64,000 nucleotides of DNA from Alteromonadaceae bacterium (GTDB lineage: Bacteria > Pseudomonadota > Gammaproteobacteria > Enterobacterales > Alteromonadaceae). Where the stretch lies: assembly GCA_013216015.1 (NCBI GenBank), contig JABSOI010000010.1, positions 1 through 64,000 of the forward strand. Reading direction: 5' to 3'. The notes below the pieces were generated by a model. That model was not told where the DNA came from and did not search any database. It saw nothing but the letters and a program-made list of their open reading frames with translations. This document shows positions 29,608 to 38,704 of the stretch, piece after piece (position 1 is the stretch's first letter; the number at the start of each line of letters is the position of its first letter). Both the position numbers and the translations under genes were made by a program.

Positions 29608-30645
29608 TTGAAGCTTCAGCTATTTATTAAAATACTTATAAGCAGTTTTTTATTGTTTTCTTTTTACAATCAAGCGACTGAGTCTGAGCAAGCAGATAAA
29701 ATAAAAATTGCACTTTTTATAGATGAACTACCAATAACCACTGCGCAATTTAAGCAAGTAAAGAAACGATTACGTGGCAGAGCCATTGCCCATTTTTCAC
29801 AATTCACCACGCATAATTCAGGAGATAATTTTTGGCGAACTTGTTTTGCTGGTATTTCACCTAATACATGGTTACACCAAGCAAGTGTGAACGAACTTAT
29901 CGATTCACAGATTAAATTAAGAATAATGTTTAATTATGGTGTTGCCGATGAACAATTAACGCTAACAAAACTACAAGCATTGATGGTAGAAGAAAATAAT
30001 AAACGAAGTGATAACCTTGCTAAAAATAAAGTCGTATATGGTTTAAAAAGTTATAATTTCAATCAATTTAAAAGTAACTTTCTCAGTAATGGTCATAACA
30101 AGGTTATTACACAGATAAAACAGCAACAAAAGTTTTCTCAGCAACAGTTACAACGTTATTATCAGGCAAATAAAAATATAGATTTTGTGGCAACCACAAA
30201 GTTTAGCATTGCTGCTATTAAGTTAACTGAACAAAAAGTTCAAAAAACACTTAACAGTGAAAAAGCGTTAATGAATGATTTACAGTCTCTAACTTTTGAG
30301 CAACTAATCAGTAAATACCAACAGAATGAGCAGCAGAGTGAACAACAAGTATTGTTTAAAGATTTCAGCGCATACTCAAGAAAATCTGATGAGTTTATCT
30401 GGTCTGAATTAATTGATGTAGCTAATAACAAAAAACAAGGTGATATTTTCAAAGTAGCGGATATAGACAATCAACAATATTTGGTAAAAATCATCAAAAA
30501 AAGTCCTCGCTCGGCAATTCCCTTTGACGAAGTAAAACACATTATTGAAAGCAGGCTTGCCGAGCAGTATTATCAAAAACTAATTGATAAAATTCGTTTA
30601 ACTTTAACCATCAATGATCTAATGATAGGCAAGCCTGCTTGCTGA
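29608..30645 (+). CDS. SurA/PpiC-like peptidyl-prolyl isomerase-type protein
   Basis: 345 residues, starting at TTG 29608 with GGAAGG 7 bases upstream. Signal peptide to about residue 22. An N-terminal SurA-like helical part (LFIDELPITTAQFKQVKKRL ... ASVNELIDSQIKLR) is followed by a diverged parvulin-type domain (FSIAAIKLTEQ ... GDIFKVADIDNQQYLVKIIKK) and EVKHIIESRLAEQYYQKL. Likely periplasmic folding helper. Its place right after the secreted beta-helix gene suggests that protein is its client, which is inference. Confidence 0.7.
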   Translation: MKLQLFIKILISSFLLFSFYNQATESEQADKIKIALFIDELPITTAQFKQVKKRLRGRAIAHFSQFTTHNSGDNFWRTCFAGISPNTWLHQASVNELIDSQIKLRIMFNYGVADEQLTLTKLQALMVEENNKRSDNLAKNKVVYGLKSYNFNQFKSNFLSNGHNKVITQIKQQQKFSQQQLQRYYQANKNIDFVATTKFSIAAIKLTEQKVQKTLNSEKALMNDLQSLTFEQLISKYQQNEQQSEQQVLFKDFSAYSRKSDEFIWSELIDVANNKKQGDIFKVADIDNQQYLVKIIKKSPRSAIPFDEVKHIIESRLAEQYYQKLIDKIRLTLTINDLMIGKPAC

Positions 30646-30736
30646 TGTTTGTTTTCAACCAAAGCTGCCTTTCATGTCACGGTATAACCAAACCAACAAT
30701 GGCATTGATTTCAGCTAATAAATGTTTCTTTTGTGC

Positions 30737-30825
30737 TTACTTAGACGGTTCTTTTGCCAAGTTATGCCACTCATAAGGATCACTGCGATGGTCATAAAGT
30801 TCTTCTTGTTCATCACCATAATGAA
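30737..30825 (-). pseudogene. Second 3' remnant of a sulfatase gene
   Basis: About 29 codons on the minus strand read [20 protein letters not shown], then AKEPSK and a stop at 30737. They match the remnant at 18170-18355 almost residue for residue. Everything upstream is lost. Confidence 0.7.
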
Positions 30826-31311
30826 GAGCATTTTTAGCTGAGCGGTCGCGCGCACAGCTGTTGATAGAACGTGAAAATATCTATCGCGAACGGTTAGTTA
30901 AAAATGTATTGGACTGAACCGCGGGTAGTCTGACACCGCTATGGGGTTTGAATGATGACCCGTTGCTTTTCGATATTTTGGTTGCGTTGAAAATATAATT
31001 TTGTGGCTATAGCTGCTTAGTGGTTATGCACTTCAGGGTTGAATCTGCCTGAATTAATAACATCTATTAATCAATTTTGAATTCAATAATTAAAGGCTTA
31101 AATAATTTCCACACATGGCTATTTCGTTTCAGCTCTAACATGCAACGATATAAATACAAGATTTCAGTGCGCAGGGGTTCAGGCAGAATCTAACGGTCTG
31201 AAATCTCTTTAGTAAATTTCGAAATTGAGGTAATTGCAACCATTAACTCTCGCGAATAGTTGCAATTTTCAATTGCTTGCTCTTAATCTTAAGTGCGAAA
31301 ACTAAGCAGCT
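30826..31311. other. Gene-poor stretch with unidentified fragments
   Basis: About 490 bases. A short plus-strand frame (RAQLLIERENIYRERLVKNV, stop near 30917) looks like a gene fragment, but I cannot name the family. A 13-bp inverted pair (GAATCTGCCTGAA near 31040, TTCAGGCAGAATC near 31186) spans about 160 bp and may be a small repeat element. Confidence 0.35.
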
Positions 31312-33502
31312 TTAATTAAAGTTATAGTCTACCTGTATTCCAATAACGCTTGGTCGATCAACGAAACCATAAAAGGTATTGGTATCAAAGGTACTGGCCG
31401 ATAATGGCGTATTACCCGTATAAGTTAATACTTTTTCGTTCGTTAGGTTTTTAGCAAACAGGGCAACACTCCAACTTTCGCCTTCAAGCGCGATACGCAT
31501 ATTGACCTTAGTGTAGGCATCAATTTCATACAGCGGGTTGAGATTTACATCAACATTTTGCTTAGCTGAATGGTACAAACCTATTGTAGCTTTGAAATAT
31601 TCAAAGCCGGCAAAGGATACTTCCTTAAAGTAATCGAGCCCAAGACTAGCAGTGATTTTAGGCTTGTACTGACCTGATTTACCCGTGTAATCACACAGTT
31701 GGTTGCCACCTGCGCCCATATCTCCATCAGGTACTTGACGGTTATAACAATTACCATTTTTAAAATCTTTGAACTCGTGATCTAAATAAGCAGCTGAATA
31801 TTGCATAGCTAAACTATCGGTTAATGCCCAACGTCCATCCACTTCAACACCTTGCACAACAGTGTCTTTCGCATTACCGACATTATAACCTAGTACACCA
31901 TCAAACTGACTAATTTGCAGGTTGTCATACTCAGTACGATAAAAGGATAAATTTGCTTCCAGGGTATTATTCAATAATGAAGATTTAACACCGAATTCGA
32001 ATGCAGTTGCTTCCTCTTGTTCAAATTCCCATGATTCAACATTATTCGCACGAGCATCAAAGCCGCCCGCTTTAAATCCTGTGGTCGCCGAGGCGTAAAC
32101 CATTACATCTTCTTCGAGTTTATAACTGATATTGATTAGCGGTGTAAAAGACGATTCATCGCGGATACCACTCAAGTTATGTCCCTGTAGAGACAACGGG
32201 CTTTGCTCATTCTGAACACCAAATACCGCATCAAACAATATCGAAGCTACTGGATCCTCGGTGATTTCATGTGTACTCAAGTCGGTAATATTTATCACCC
32301 TTGACGCTGTTTTTTCTTCGCTGGTATAGCGAGCACCCAAGGTTAAAGTTAAATCATCGGTAAAGTGATAACGGCCTTGGAAAAATGCCGACCACATATC
32401 TGTATCCACTTGATAGTTTCGACTTGCGCCCTTGCCTGTAAGTGCCGCTAATGCACCGCCAGATAATAATCCCAGTACACTATTGGTTGGGATCCTTATA
32501 TCGTCATCGAGGTTAAGTTCGCTCGATTGATAGAAAAAACCGCCCAACCAGTCAAATTGATCACCAACGGGCGATACGATACGAATTTCCTGACTAAATT
32601 GCTCGTAGTCTTCGTCAAGTAAGGCCGACATAATAGGAGCGGCTACGTAATCACAATCACAGACTTCAACAAAGTCATAGGAAATAAGCCCTGTAACACT
32701 GGTCAACGTATATTCACCTAACTGAAAGTTGCCGGTTAATGTTGCATTATTTAAGTTATTTGTACTAGTTTCTTCGCCGTCAGCTTGACGTTCAAAGTTT
32801 AAGGTATCCTCAGTAATGGCACCAGGATGCCCTAAAGCACCTAGAATCTGACTATAAGTAGCACCCGAAATTGGAGAGCCCTGAAGCGCAGGATCATCAC
32901 GAATAATTTCAGCTTGGCTACCTGCTGCATCAAATTTATCTTGTTCAACTTTCAGTAAAAAATTCATGTCATCGCTTGGTTCCCACAACAGGCTCAAACG
33001 AACAGCGCTTTCTTCCCGTGCTCTTTCATCTACGCCTTTAAATGAGTTATCAATATAACCATCTTCAGAATAATCGCTACCCGCTCTAAATCCAAAAACG
33101 GCGCACGAAGTAGCTGTTGACGACCGTAATAAATGCCATCGATATACTGACCAACCGATTGCTCAAATCCCGAGTTACTCCCAGTACCTATACCTCGCAC
33201 AAATACCTGCGTACTAATGCCAGTTTCTGTCATTTGTAAATTTGGCACAAAATATTGTAAATCATCAATTTTATCAATGCTTTTTTCTTTTAAATCGCCA
33301 GAACCAATAACATTCAACGATATTGGCGTATCTTGTGCATTTTCCTGACGTTTTTGTGCAGTTACTTCAATAACCTCCAGGGAGCCTGCTTTTTATCTTC
33401 TGCATTAGCTGGTAATGACGGATGTTCTTGCGCCAACGCGACGTTAACAGCTAAAGCACATGCACTTAACAAAATGATGTGTTTTGTGACCTGACTCTTC
33501 AT
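31312..33502 (-). pseudogene. TonB-dependent receptor, frameshifted and internally deleted
   Basis: A start at 33502 (after AAAGGGG) gives signal peptide MKSQVTKHIILLSACALAVN...ALA and stops after about 45 codons. A shift at about 33376-33392 then continues EVIEVTAQKRQENAQDTPIS and the plug (VFVRGIGTGSNSGFEQSVGQ, YIDGIYYGRQQLLRAPFLDL). At about 33078-33092 the plug jumps into a barrel segment (GFRAGSDYSEDGYIDN) in another frame, so several hundred bases including the usual RGPQGTL-type region are missing. The remaining ~560 codons encode the barrel, ending DYNFN. It lies downstream of the terpene operon and was probably its outer-membrane uptake gene. Confidence 0.85.
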
Positions 33503-33679
33503 TATATGTTCCCCTTTATAGTTATTATATGTTCATATTTTTTGTGCCTGCGGCCACTTAAAACTAAGCTGTCATTACCTTAATTAGGCTTAACTTAGGC
33601 AATTAATTTATCTAATTAACCTTTGGAGTTAACTTAACTAACTAACCTTCGTAATTAGCCACTGCATTAACCTCTGGAA

Positions 33680-34663
33680 TTAGCCAGCCGCATGAAACTC
33701 ACTAATCATTTGCTCGACTAAATCATCGCAGCTAATAATATTGTTAATACCAGTGACCCCATGACCAGCAGACCAAACATCCTGCCAAGCTTTTGAACTA
33801 CCTGAGTCTGTTGGCGTAAGTTTTTCACCAAAATTGACATTGCCTGGGTTTAATAAGGCGTCCATATCGTAACCAGCATCCGCAAGACTTTGCTTCATGA
33901 AGTTTGATGGAACACCTGTAATTGCTGGCGTGTGCACCACATCGCTAGCGCCAGACTGAATAATCATTTCTTTATGACCATCGGGTGCGCGGCTCTCGAT
34001 AGTGTTAATAAAACGCGTTCCAATATAAGCTAAATCAGCGCCCATCATTTGTGCTGCTTTCACTTGATGACCTCGATTAATACAACCACCAAGTAATAAA
34101 GTTTTATCCCAAAAAGTACGAATTTCTTCTACTAATGAAAATGGATTAATGATGCCTGCATGACCACCTGCCCCGCCACTTACCGCGATAATGCCATCAA
34201 CATTAGCGCCCGCCGCCTTTTTAGCGTGACGAGCATTGGTAGCATCGTGAAATACTACACCACCATAAGCGTGAACTTTATCTACCACTTCCCGTAATGC
34301 GCCCAGTGCCGTTATGACTAATGGCACTTTGTATTTAATACACAGAGCTAAATCTACTACCATGCGTGGATTGGACTCATGAACAATCAAGTTAACGCCA
34401 TAAGGTGCCGCTTTATTGCCAGTTTCCTGCTCAAACGCTGCAAGTTCGTCGCTGATTTGGATTAACCATTGCTCGAATCCTTCACTGGCGCGCTGATTTA
34501 ACGCTGGAAAGGTACCGACAATCCCTTTCTTGCAACCTGCAATCACAAGCTCTGGCCCTGAGACTAAGAACATTGGCGCCATCACCACGGGTATAGATAA
34601 ACGGCCTTGCCAAGCTTTAGGTAACGTTTTCTGTGGAAATTTTTTAGTGGATAACATGCTCAC
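33680..34663 (-). CDS. Nitronate monooxygenase/FabK-like flavoprotein
   Basis: 327 residues, TIM-barrel FMN enzyme with IPVVMAPMFLVSGPELVIAG at the N-terminus and the FMN-phosphate motif VSGGAGGHAG. The family includes nitronate monooxygenases and FabK-type enoyl reductases. The start is GTG 34663 directly after the upstream stop, or ATG 34657; both are poorly spaced from AGGTGA. It is the last gene of the terpene operon, where an enoyl-CoA or enal reductase role would make more sense than nitronate oxidation; that is inference. Confidence 0.8.
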   Translation of the reverse strand: MSMLSTKKFPQKTLPKAWQGRLSIPVVMAPMFLVSGPELVIAGCKKGIVGTFPALNQRASEGFEQWLIQISDELAAFEQETGNKAAPYGVNLIVHESNPRMVVDLALCIKYKVPLVITALGALREVVDKVHAYGGVVFHDATNARHAKKAAGANVDGIIAVSGGAGGHAGIINPFSLVEEIRTFWDKTLLLGGCINRGHQVKAAQMMGADLAYIGTRFINTIESRAPDGHKEMIIQSGASDVVHTPAITGVPSNFMKQSLADAGYDMDALLNPGNVNFGEKLTPTDSGSSKAWQDVWSAGHGVTGINNIISCDDLVEQMISEFHAAG

Positions 34664-36646
34664 CTACGCTTCTAGTTCAATTAATAGTTGACGCCCTTTA
34701 ACCTGGTCGCCAGTCGAGACAAAGACAGTTTTAATAACGCCATCGACACCGGCTTTAAGAGGATGTTCCATTTTCATTGCTTCGATCACTGCTAGCGCAT
34801 CGCCGCACTTAACCGTTTGCCCAGCTTCAACCAATACATCAATGATCACACCGTCCATTAAGGCCAGTACCTTGTTCGATCCCACGCTTGCAGCCTTGCT
34901 AACGACTAACGTGGAGTCATTAAAGTAAATATTTCCGTTTGTGCTCGCCAACCAAAGACTCGGTGTTGTTGCAGTTAAATCAAGACTAAAAACGGCAGTT
35001 CTCATGATGTTTTCTTGAACAAAACGTAATTTATTATCATTTAATTCGATAAGTTCAAATTCAGTAGAAAATTGTTCATGTGCCACCCGATAACTGTTTG
35101 CATTAGTGCGCTCAACACTCCAATGCTGCGCTAACTCTTGACTATGCAATTTAACTAAGCGTTGGCCAACTGCAGCACTATGAAAGCTGTTACTGATATT
35201 GTGTTTAACATCAATGCTCATCAGCAAAGCAGCCAAAGCCCATTCCTGATCTGCTATTTTTTGGCCGGTAAGAGAGGGATTATCACTAAATTTATCACCA
35301 ACGAAATTAGTGGTGGCCGCCCCTTTGATAAAGGTGTCACAAGTTAATAATTCAGTTAAGAATGCGCGGTTGTCACGCACACCAAGCAAATGAGAGTCAT
35401 TCACCAGACGCACTAAACGACGACGTGCCTGTTCACGATTTTGACCATAGGCAATAAATTTTGCCAACATGGGATCATAAAAAGGGCTGATCTCACTCCC
35501 TTGTTTAATGCCTGAATCGACACGTACACCCGTGATTTTTTCACCTGAAACATCATCAACCAACGCTGGCTGCCATAAATCTATAATGCCCGTTTGTGGC
35601 ATAAAGTTATTGGCTGGATCTTCAGCATAGAGCCGCACTTCAATTGCGTGGCCGTTAATTTGTACTTGATCTTGTGTCAATGGCAGCGCCTCACCAGCCG
35701 CGACTCTAAGCTGTAATTCAACCAAATCTAGATTGGTAACTAACTCAGTCACTGGATGTTCTACTTGTAAACGAGTGTTCATTTCTAGGAAGTAAAAAAC
35801 GTTATCTGACGTTAGCAAAAACTCAACAGTGCCTGCGCCAACATAGTCACAAGCCTTGGCAGCTGACACTGCCGCCTGCCCCATTTCTTCACGCAGTGCA
35901 GGTGTCAGCACAAGTGATGGCGCTTCTTCTACTACTTTTTGATGGCGGCGCTGCATGCTGCAATCACGCTCAGCTAGATGAATAACATTGCCGTGGGTAT
36001 CAGCAATGATTTGAATTTCAATATGCTTCGCATCCAACAAGGCTCTTTCTAAAATAAGATCGTCACTGCCAAATGCATTAAGCGCTTCAGAGCGGGCCGA
36101 TTTAAGTGCTTCACTTAATGCAAACTGCGCATTAACCAATCGCATACCACGACCACCACCGCCTGCCGATGCTTTGACCATCAACGGAAAGCCAATATTT
36201 ACTGCCGCATCAATTAAAGCAGAATCACTTTGATCTTGATCTTCGTAACCTGGAATACAAGGCACATTCGCTTTGATCATAGCAACTTTAGAGACGCGTT
36301 TACTGCCCATCAGTTCTATAGCACTAGCGCTAGGTCCAACAAAAGTAATTGCGGCATCAACACAGGCACTCGCAAAGTCACTATTTTCCGATAAAAAACC
36401 ATAACCGGGATGAATCGCATCACTATTCGTTGCTCGCGCTGCATCGAGGATCTTTTGTGGATTGAGGTAACTTTCGCTCGCTGCGCCTGCTCCAATGCAC
36501 ACTGCTTCATCAGCTAGAGTAACGTGTGGCGCGTGTTTATCACTGGTAGAGTAAACAGCAACAGTACGATAACCAAGTGCTTTAGCAGTGCGGATTACTC
36601 GCACAGCAATTTCTCCGCGATTGGCAATTAAAATCTTATTAAACAT
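34664..36646 (-). CDS. atuF: Acyl-CoA carboxylase biotin subunit (geranyl-CoA carboxylase alpha-like)
   Basis: 660 residues. Biotin-carboxylase domain from NKILIANRGEIAVRVIRTA, ATP-grasp glycine loop ASAGGGGRGMR and LEMNTRLQVEHPVTE, then a linker and a C-terminal biotinyl domain with AMKM; the biotinylated lysine is K625. It carboxylates its own biotin and works with the carboxyltransferase encoded at 38705-40321. The presence of atuA and absence of an HMG-CoA lyase favour geranyl-CoA over methylcrotonyl-CoA as the substrate, but sequence alone cannot separate AtuF from LiuD. Confidence 0.8.
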   Translation of the reverse strand: MFNKILIANRGEIAVRVIRTAKALGYRTVAVYSTSDKHAPHVTLADEAVCIGAGAASESYLNPQKILDAARATNSDAIHPGYGFLSENSDFASACVDAAITFVGPSASAIELMGSKRVSKVAMIKANVPCIPGYEDQDQSDSALIDAAVNIGFPLMVKASAGGGGRGMRLVNAQFALSEALKSARSEALNAFGSDDLILERALLDAKHIEIQIIADTHGNVIHLAERDCSMQRRHQKVVEEAPSLVLTPALREEMGQAAVSAAKACDYVGAGTVEFLLTSDNVFYFLEMNTRLQVEHPVTELVTNLDLVELQLRVAAGEALPLTQDQVQINGHAIEVRLYAEDPANNFMPQTGIIDLWQPALVDDVSGEKITGVRVDSGIKQGSEISPFYDPMLAKFIAYGQNREQARRRLVRLVNDSHLLGVRDNRAFLTELLTCDTFIKGAATTNFVGDKFSDNPSLTGQKIADQEWALAALLMSIDVKHNISNSFHSAAVGQRLVKLHSQELAQHWSVERTNANSYRVAHEQFSTEFELIELNDNKLRFVQENIMRTAVFSLDLTATTPSLWLASTNGNIYFNDSTLVVSKAASVGSNKVLALMDGVIIDVLVEAGQTVKCGDALAVIEAMKMEHPLKAGVDGVIKTVFVSTGDQVKGRQLLIELEA

Positions 36647-36673
36647 AATTTTTTCCTAGCTTTGTTCTGGGTT

Positions 36674-37462
36674 CTATCTGTGGTGCCAGTTAGGCTTGCG
36701 TTTTTGAGCGAATGCAGTTGCACCCTCTCGTCCTTCGCCAGCGACACTGAGCGCAAAATCTTGAGCCGCTCGATCAAGCAGTTCACTCATTGGTATCTCC
36801 GCAACTTGATGTAGTAGCGATTTAGTAAGTATGGTGGCCTGTGGTGCGCAATTTAGCGCCAACTTAATGGTTTTATCCAATTGCTCTTGTAAATCAGCTT
36901 CATCGATGGCTATTTGATGTATAAGTCCGAGCGATAACGCTTCATCGGCCTTTATTCGTAATCCCAATAAGGCAAGTCGACGCGCCGCCGTTAGGCCAAT
37001 TCTAGCGACCACAAAAGGCGCTATTTGTGCGGGAATAATGCCTAGAGATGTTTCTGGCATCGCAAATTTTGCGCTAACGTCAGCAATAGCAACATCACTC
37101 ACACAAGCCAAACCAAAGCCGCCACCTAATACTGCTCCTTGTAATACGGTGATCACCACACAAGGAAGTGTATTGGCTTTTTCAATCATCAGCCCAAAGG
37201 CACGGTTTAACTTCGTTAAGGCCTTAGCGTCATTTGCAATTAGTTGCATGTCTTTAATGTCACCACCTGCGCAAAAATTACCAGCTGCACCTTTAAACAC
37301 CACGACACGACTTTTACTTTTCAAGGCAAGATCCATGGTATGGTTTAATTCTTCAACCATAAGCAAGTTCATTGAGTTGGCAATTTCAGGACGATTTAAG
37401 GTAATGCTTAACACACCAGATTGTTGACTAACGACTAACGTTTTAAAATGTTCCATTTGCAT
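36674..37462 (-). CDS. atuE: Enoyl-CoA hydratase family (isohexenylglutaconyl-CoA hydratase-like)
   Basis: 262 residues of the crotonase fold. Oxyanion-hole segments are AGNFCAGGDIKD (about residue 60) and QGAVLGGGFGLACVSD (about 110). It would hydrate the carboxylated enoyl-CoA made by the carboxylase. The ATG is 2 bases after the acyl-CoA dehydrogenase stop, so the genes are coupled. AtuE versus LiuC cannot be settled by eye. Confidence 0.75.
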   Translation of the reverse strand: MQMEHFKTLVVSQQSGVLSITLNRPEIANSMNLLMVEELNHTMDLALKSKSRVVVFKGAAGNFCAGGDIKDMQLIANDAKALTKLNRAFGLMIEKANTLPCVVITVLQGAVLGGGFGLACVSDVAIADVSAKFAMPETSLGIIPAQIAPFVVARIGLTAARRLALLGLRIKADEALSLGLIHQIAIDEADLQEQLDKTIKLALNCAPQATILTKSLLHQVAEIPMSELLDRAAQDFALSVAGEGREGATAFAQKRKPNWHHR

Positions 37463-37464
37463 GA

Positions 37465-38613
37465 TTACCCTTTACTCAGGGCCATATGCTTACTAATAAT
37501 GCTGAGCATAATCTCATCGGCACCGCCGCCAATCGATCCAAGGCGATTGTCACGATAGAAACGGCTAACAATGTTATCCCACATGAAGCCCATACCACCC
37601 CAATACTGTAAACATGCATCGCTAACTTCACGTGACAAGCGGCCAGATTTAAGTTTTGCCATTGAAGCCAAAGTAGTTACATTTTCACCATTAATATATT
37701 GCTCACTCGCCTGATAAATTAGTGCTCGCAGTGCTTCTACTTCGCTCTGTAGCTCCGCTAGACGAAATCTAATCACCTGATTTGCTAACAAAGGCTTACC
37801 GAAAGCTTGGCGCTCTTGGGTGTAGTCCAACGTCTCGTTTATACATGTTTCCATGCTTTTTAATGACATCGCTGCCACATACAAGCGCTCTTCTTGGAAT
37901 TGCTGCATTTGCATAATAAAGCCAGCGCCTTCGCGGCCAATTAAGTTCTTTTGAGACACCCTCACATCATCAAAGAAAATTTGCGCGGTATCAGAGCTGC
38001 GCATCCCCAACTTGTCGAGTTTCTCAGAAAAACTAATGCCCGGCGTATTAGTCGGCACCACAATTAATGATTTGTTTTTATGTACAGAGTCTGATGATGT
38101 ATTGGCCAACAAGCAAATGAAATCGGCTTGAGTCGCATTGGTGATCCACATTTTAGTGCCATTGATCACATAATAATCGCCCTCTTTTATCGCGGTTGTT
38201 TTAATCGCCGCCACGTCACTACCAGCACCTGGCTCACTCACCCCGATACAAGCAATCATGTCACCGGCAATCGCAGGAGCTAAATAAGTTTCACGCACAT
38301 ACTCACTACCAAACTGAGCAAGCGCCGGCGTTGCCATATTGGTTTGAACCCCAATAGCCATTGGTACCCCACCACAACGAATTGCGCCAAACTCTTCAGC
38401 AGCAATCATTTCATAACTATAATCAAGCCCCATACCCCCATTTTCAACCGGCTTAGAAATACCTAATAGTCCCAAACCGCCCATTTTTTTGAATAACTTT
38501 TTAGCTGGAAATATCCCTGATCTTTCCCACTCATCCACATAAGGGTTAATTTCGTTTTCAACAAAATTGGCAATGGTACGTTTTAATTCTAAATGTTCTT
38601 GGGTAAGTATCAT
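37465..38613 (-). CDS. atuD: Acyl-CoA dehydrogenase (citronellyl-CoA dehydrogenase-like)
   Basis: 382 residues with the usual three domains. Signatures are ACIGVSEPGAGSDVAAIKTT and WITNATQADF, and a C-terminal CLQYWGGMGFMWDN ... RDNRLGSIGGGADEIML. FAD enzyme that oxidises the alpha-beta bond of an acyl-CoA and passes electrons to ETF. In an atu pathway it would act on citronellyl-CoA. Located between the carboxyltransferase (91 bp upstream) and enoyl hydratase genes. Confidence 0.78.
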   Translation of the reverse strand: MILTQEHLELKRTIANFVENEINPYVDEWERSGIFPAKKLFKKMGGLGLLGISKPVENGGMGLDYSYEMIAAEEFGAIRCGGVPMAIGVQTNMATPALAQFGSEYVRETYLAPAIAGDMIACIGVSEPGAGSDVAAIKTTAIKEGDYYVINGTKMWITNATQADFICLLANTSSDSVHKNKSLIVVPTNTPGISFSEKLDKLGMRSSDTAQIFFDDVRVSQKNLIGREGAGFIMQMQQFQEERLYVAAMSLKSMETCINETLDYTQERQAFGKPLLANQVIRFRLAELQSEVEALRALIYQASEQYINGENVTTLASMAKLKSGRLSREVSDACLQYWGGMGFMWDNIVSRFYRDNRLGSIGGGADEIMLSIISKHMALSKG

Positions 38614-38704
38614 GATTCATCCTCTGTAATATTCTTATCTTCATTGGCCGCAAGTGCTAATTCATCAGTGCTAACTTAACAGTGCTAAAAAAATCTATAA
38701 AGAG

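Noticed and set aside
31030-31200. MITE with 13-bp inverted ends
   Set aside because: The inverted pair has a mismatch, no target duplication and no second copy in the window; too weak to call.
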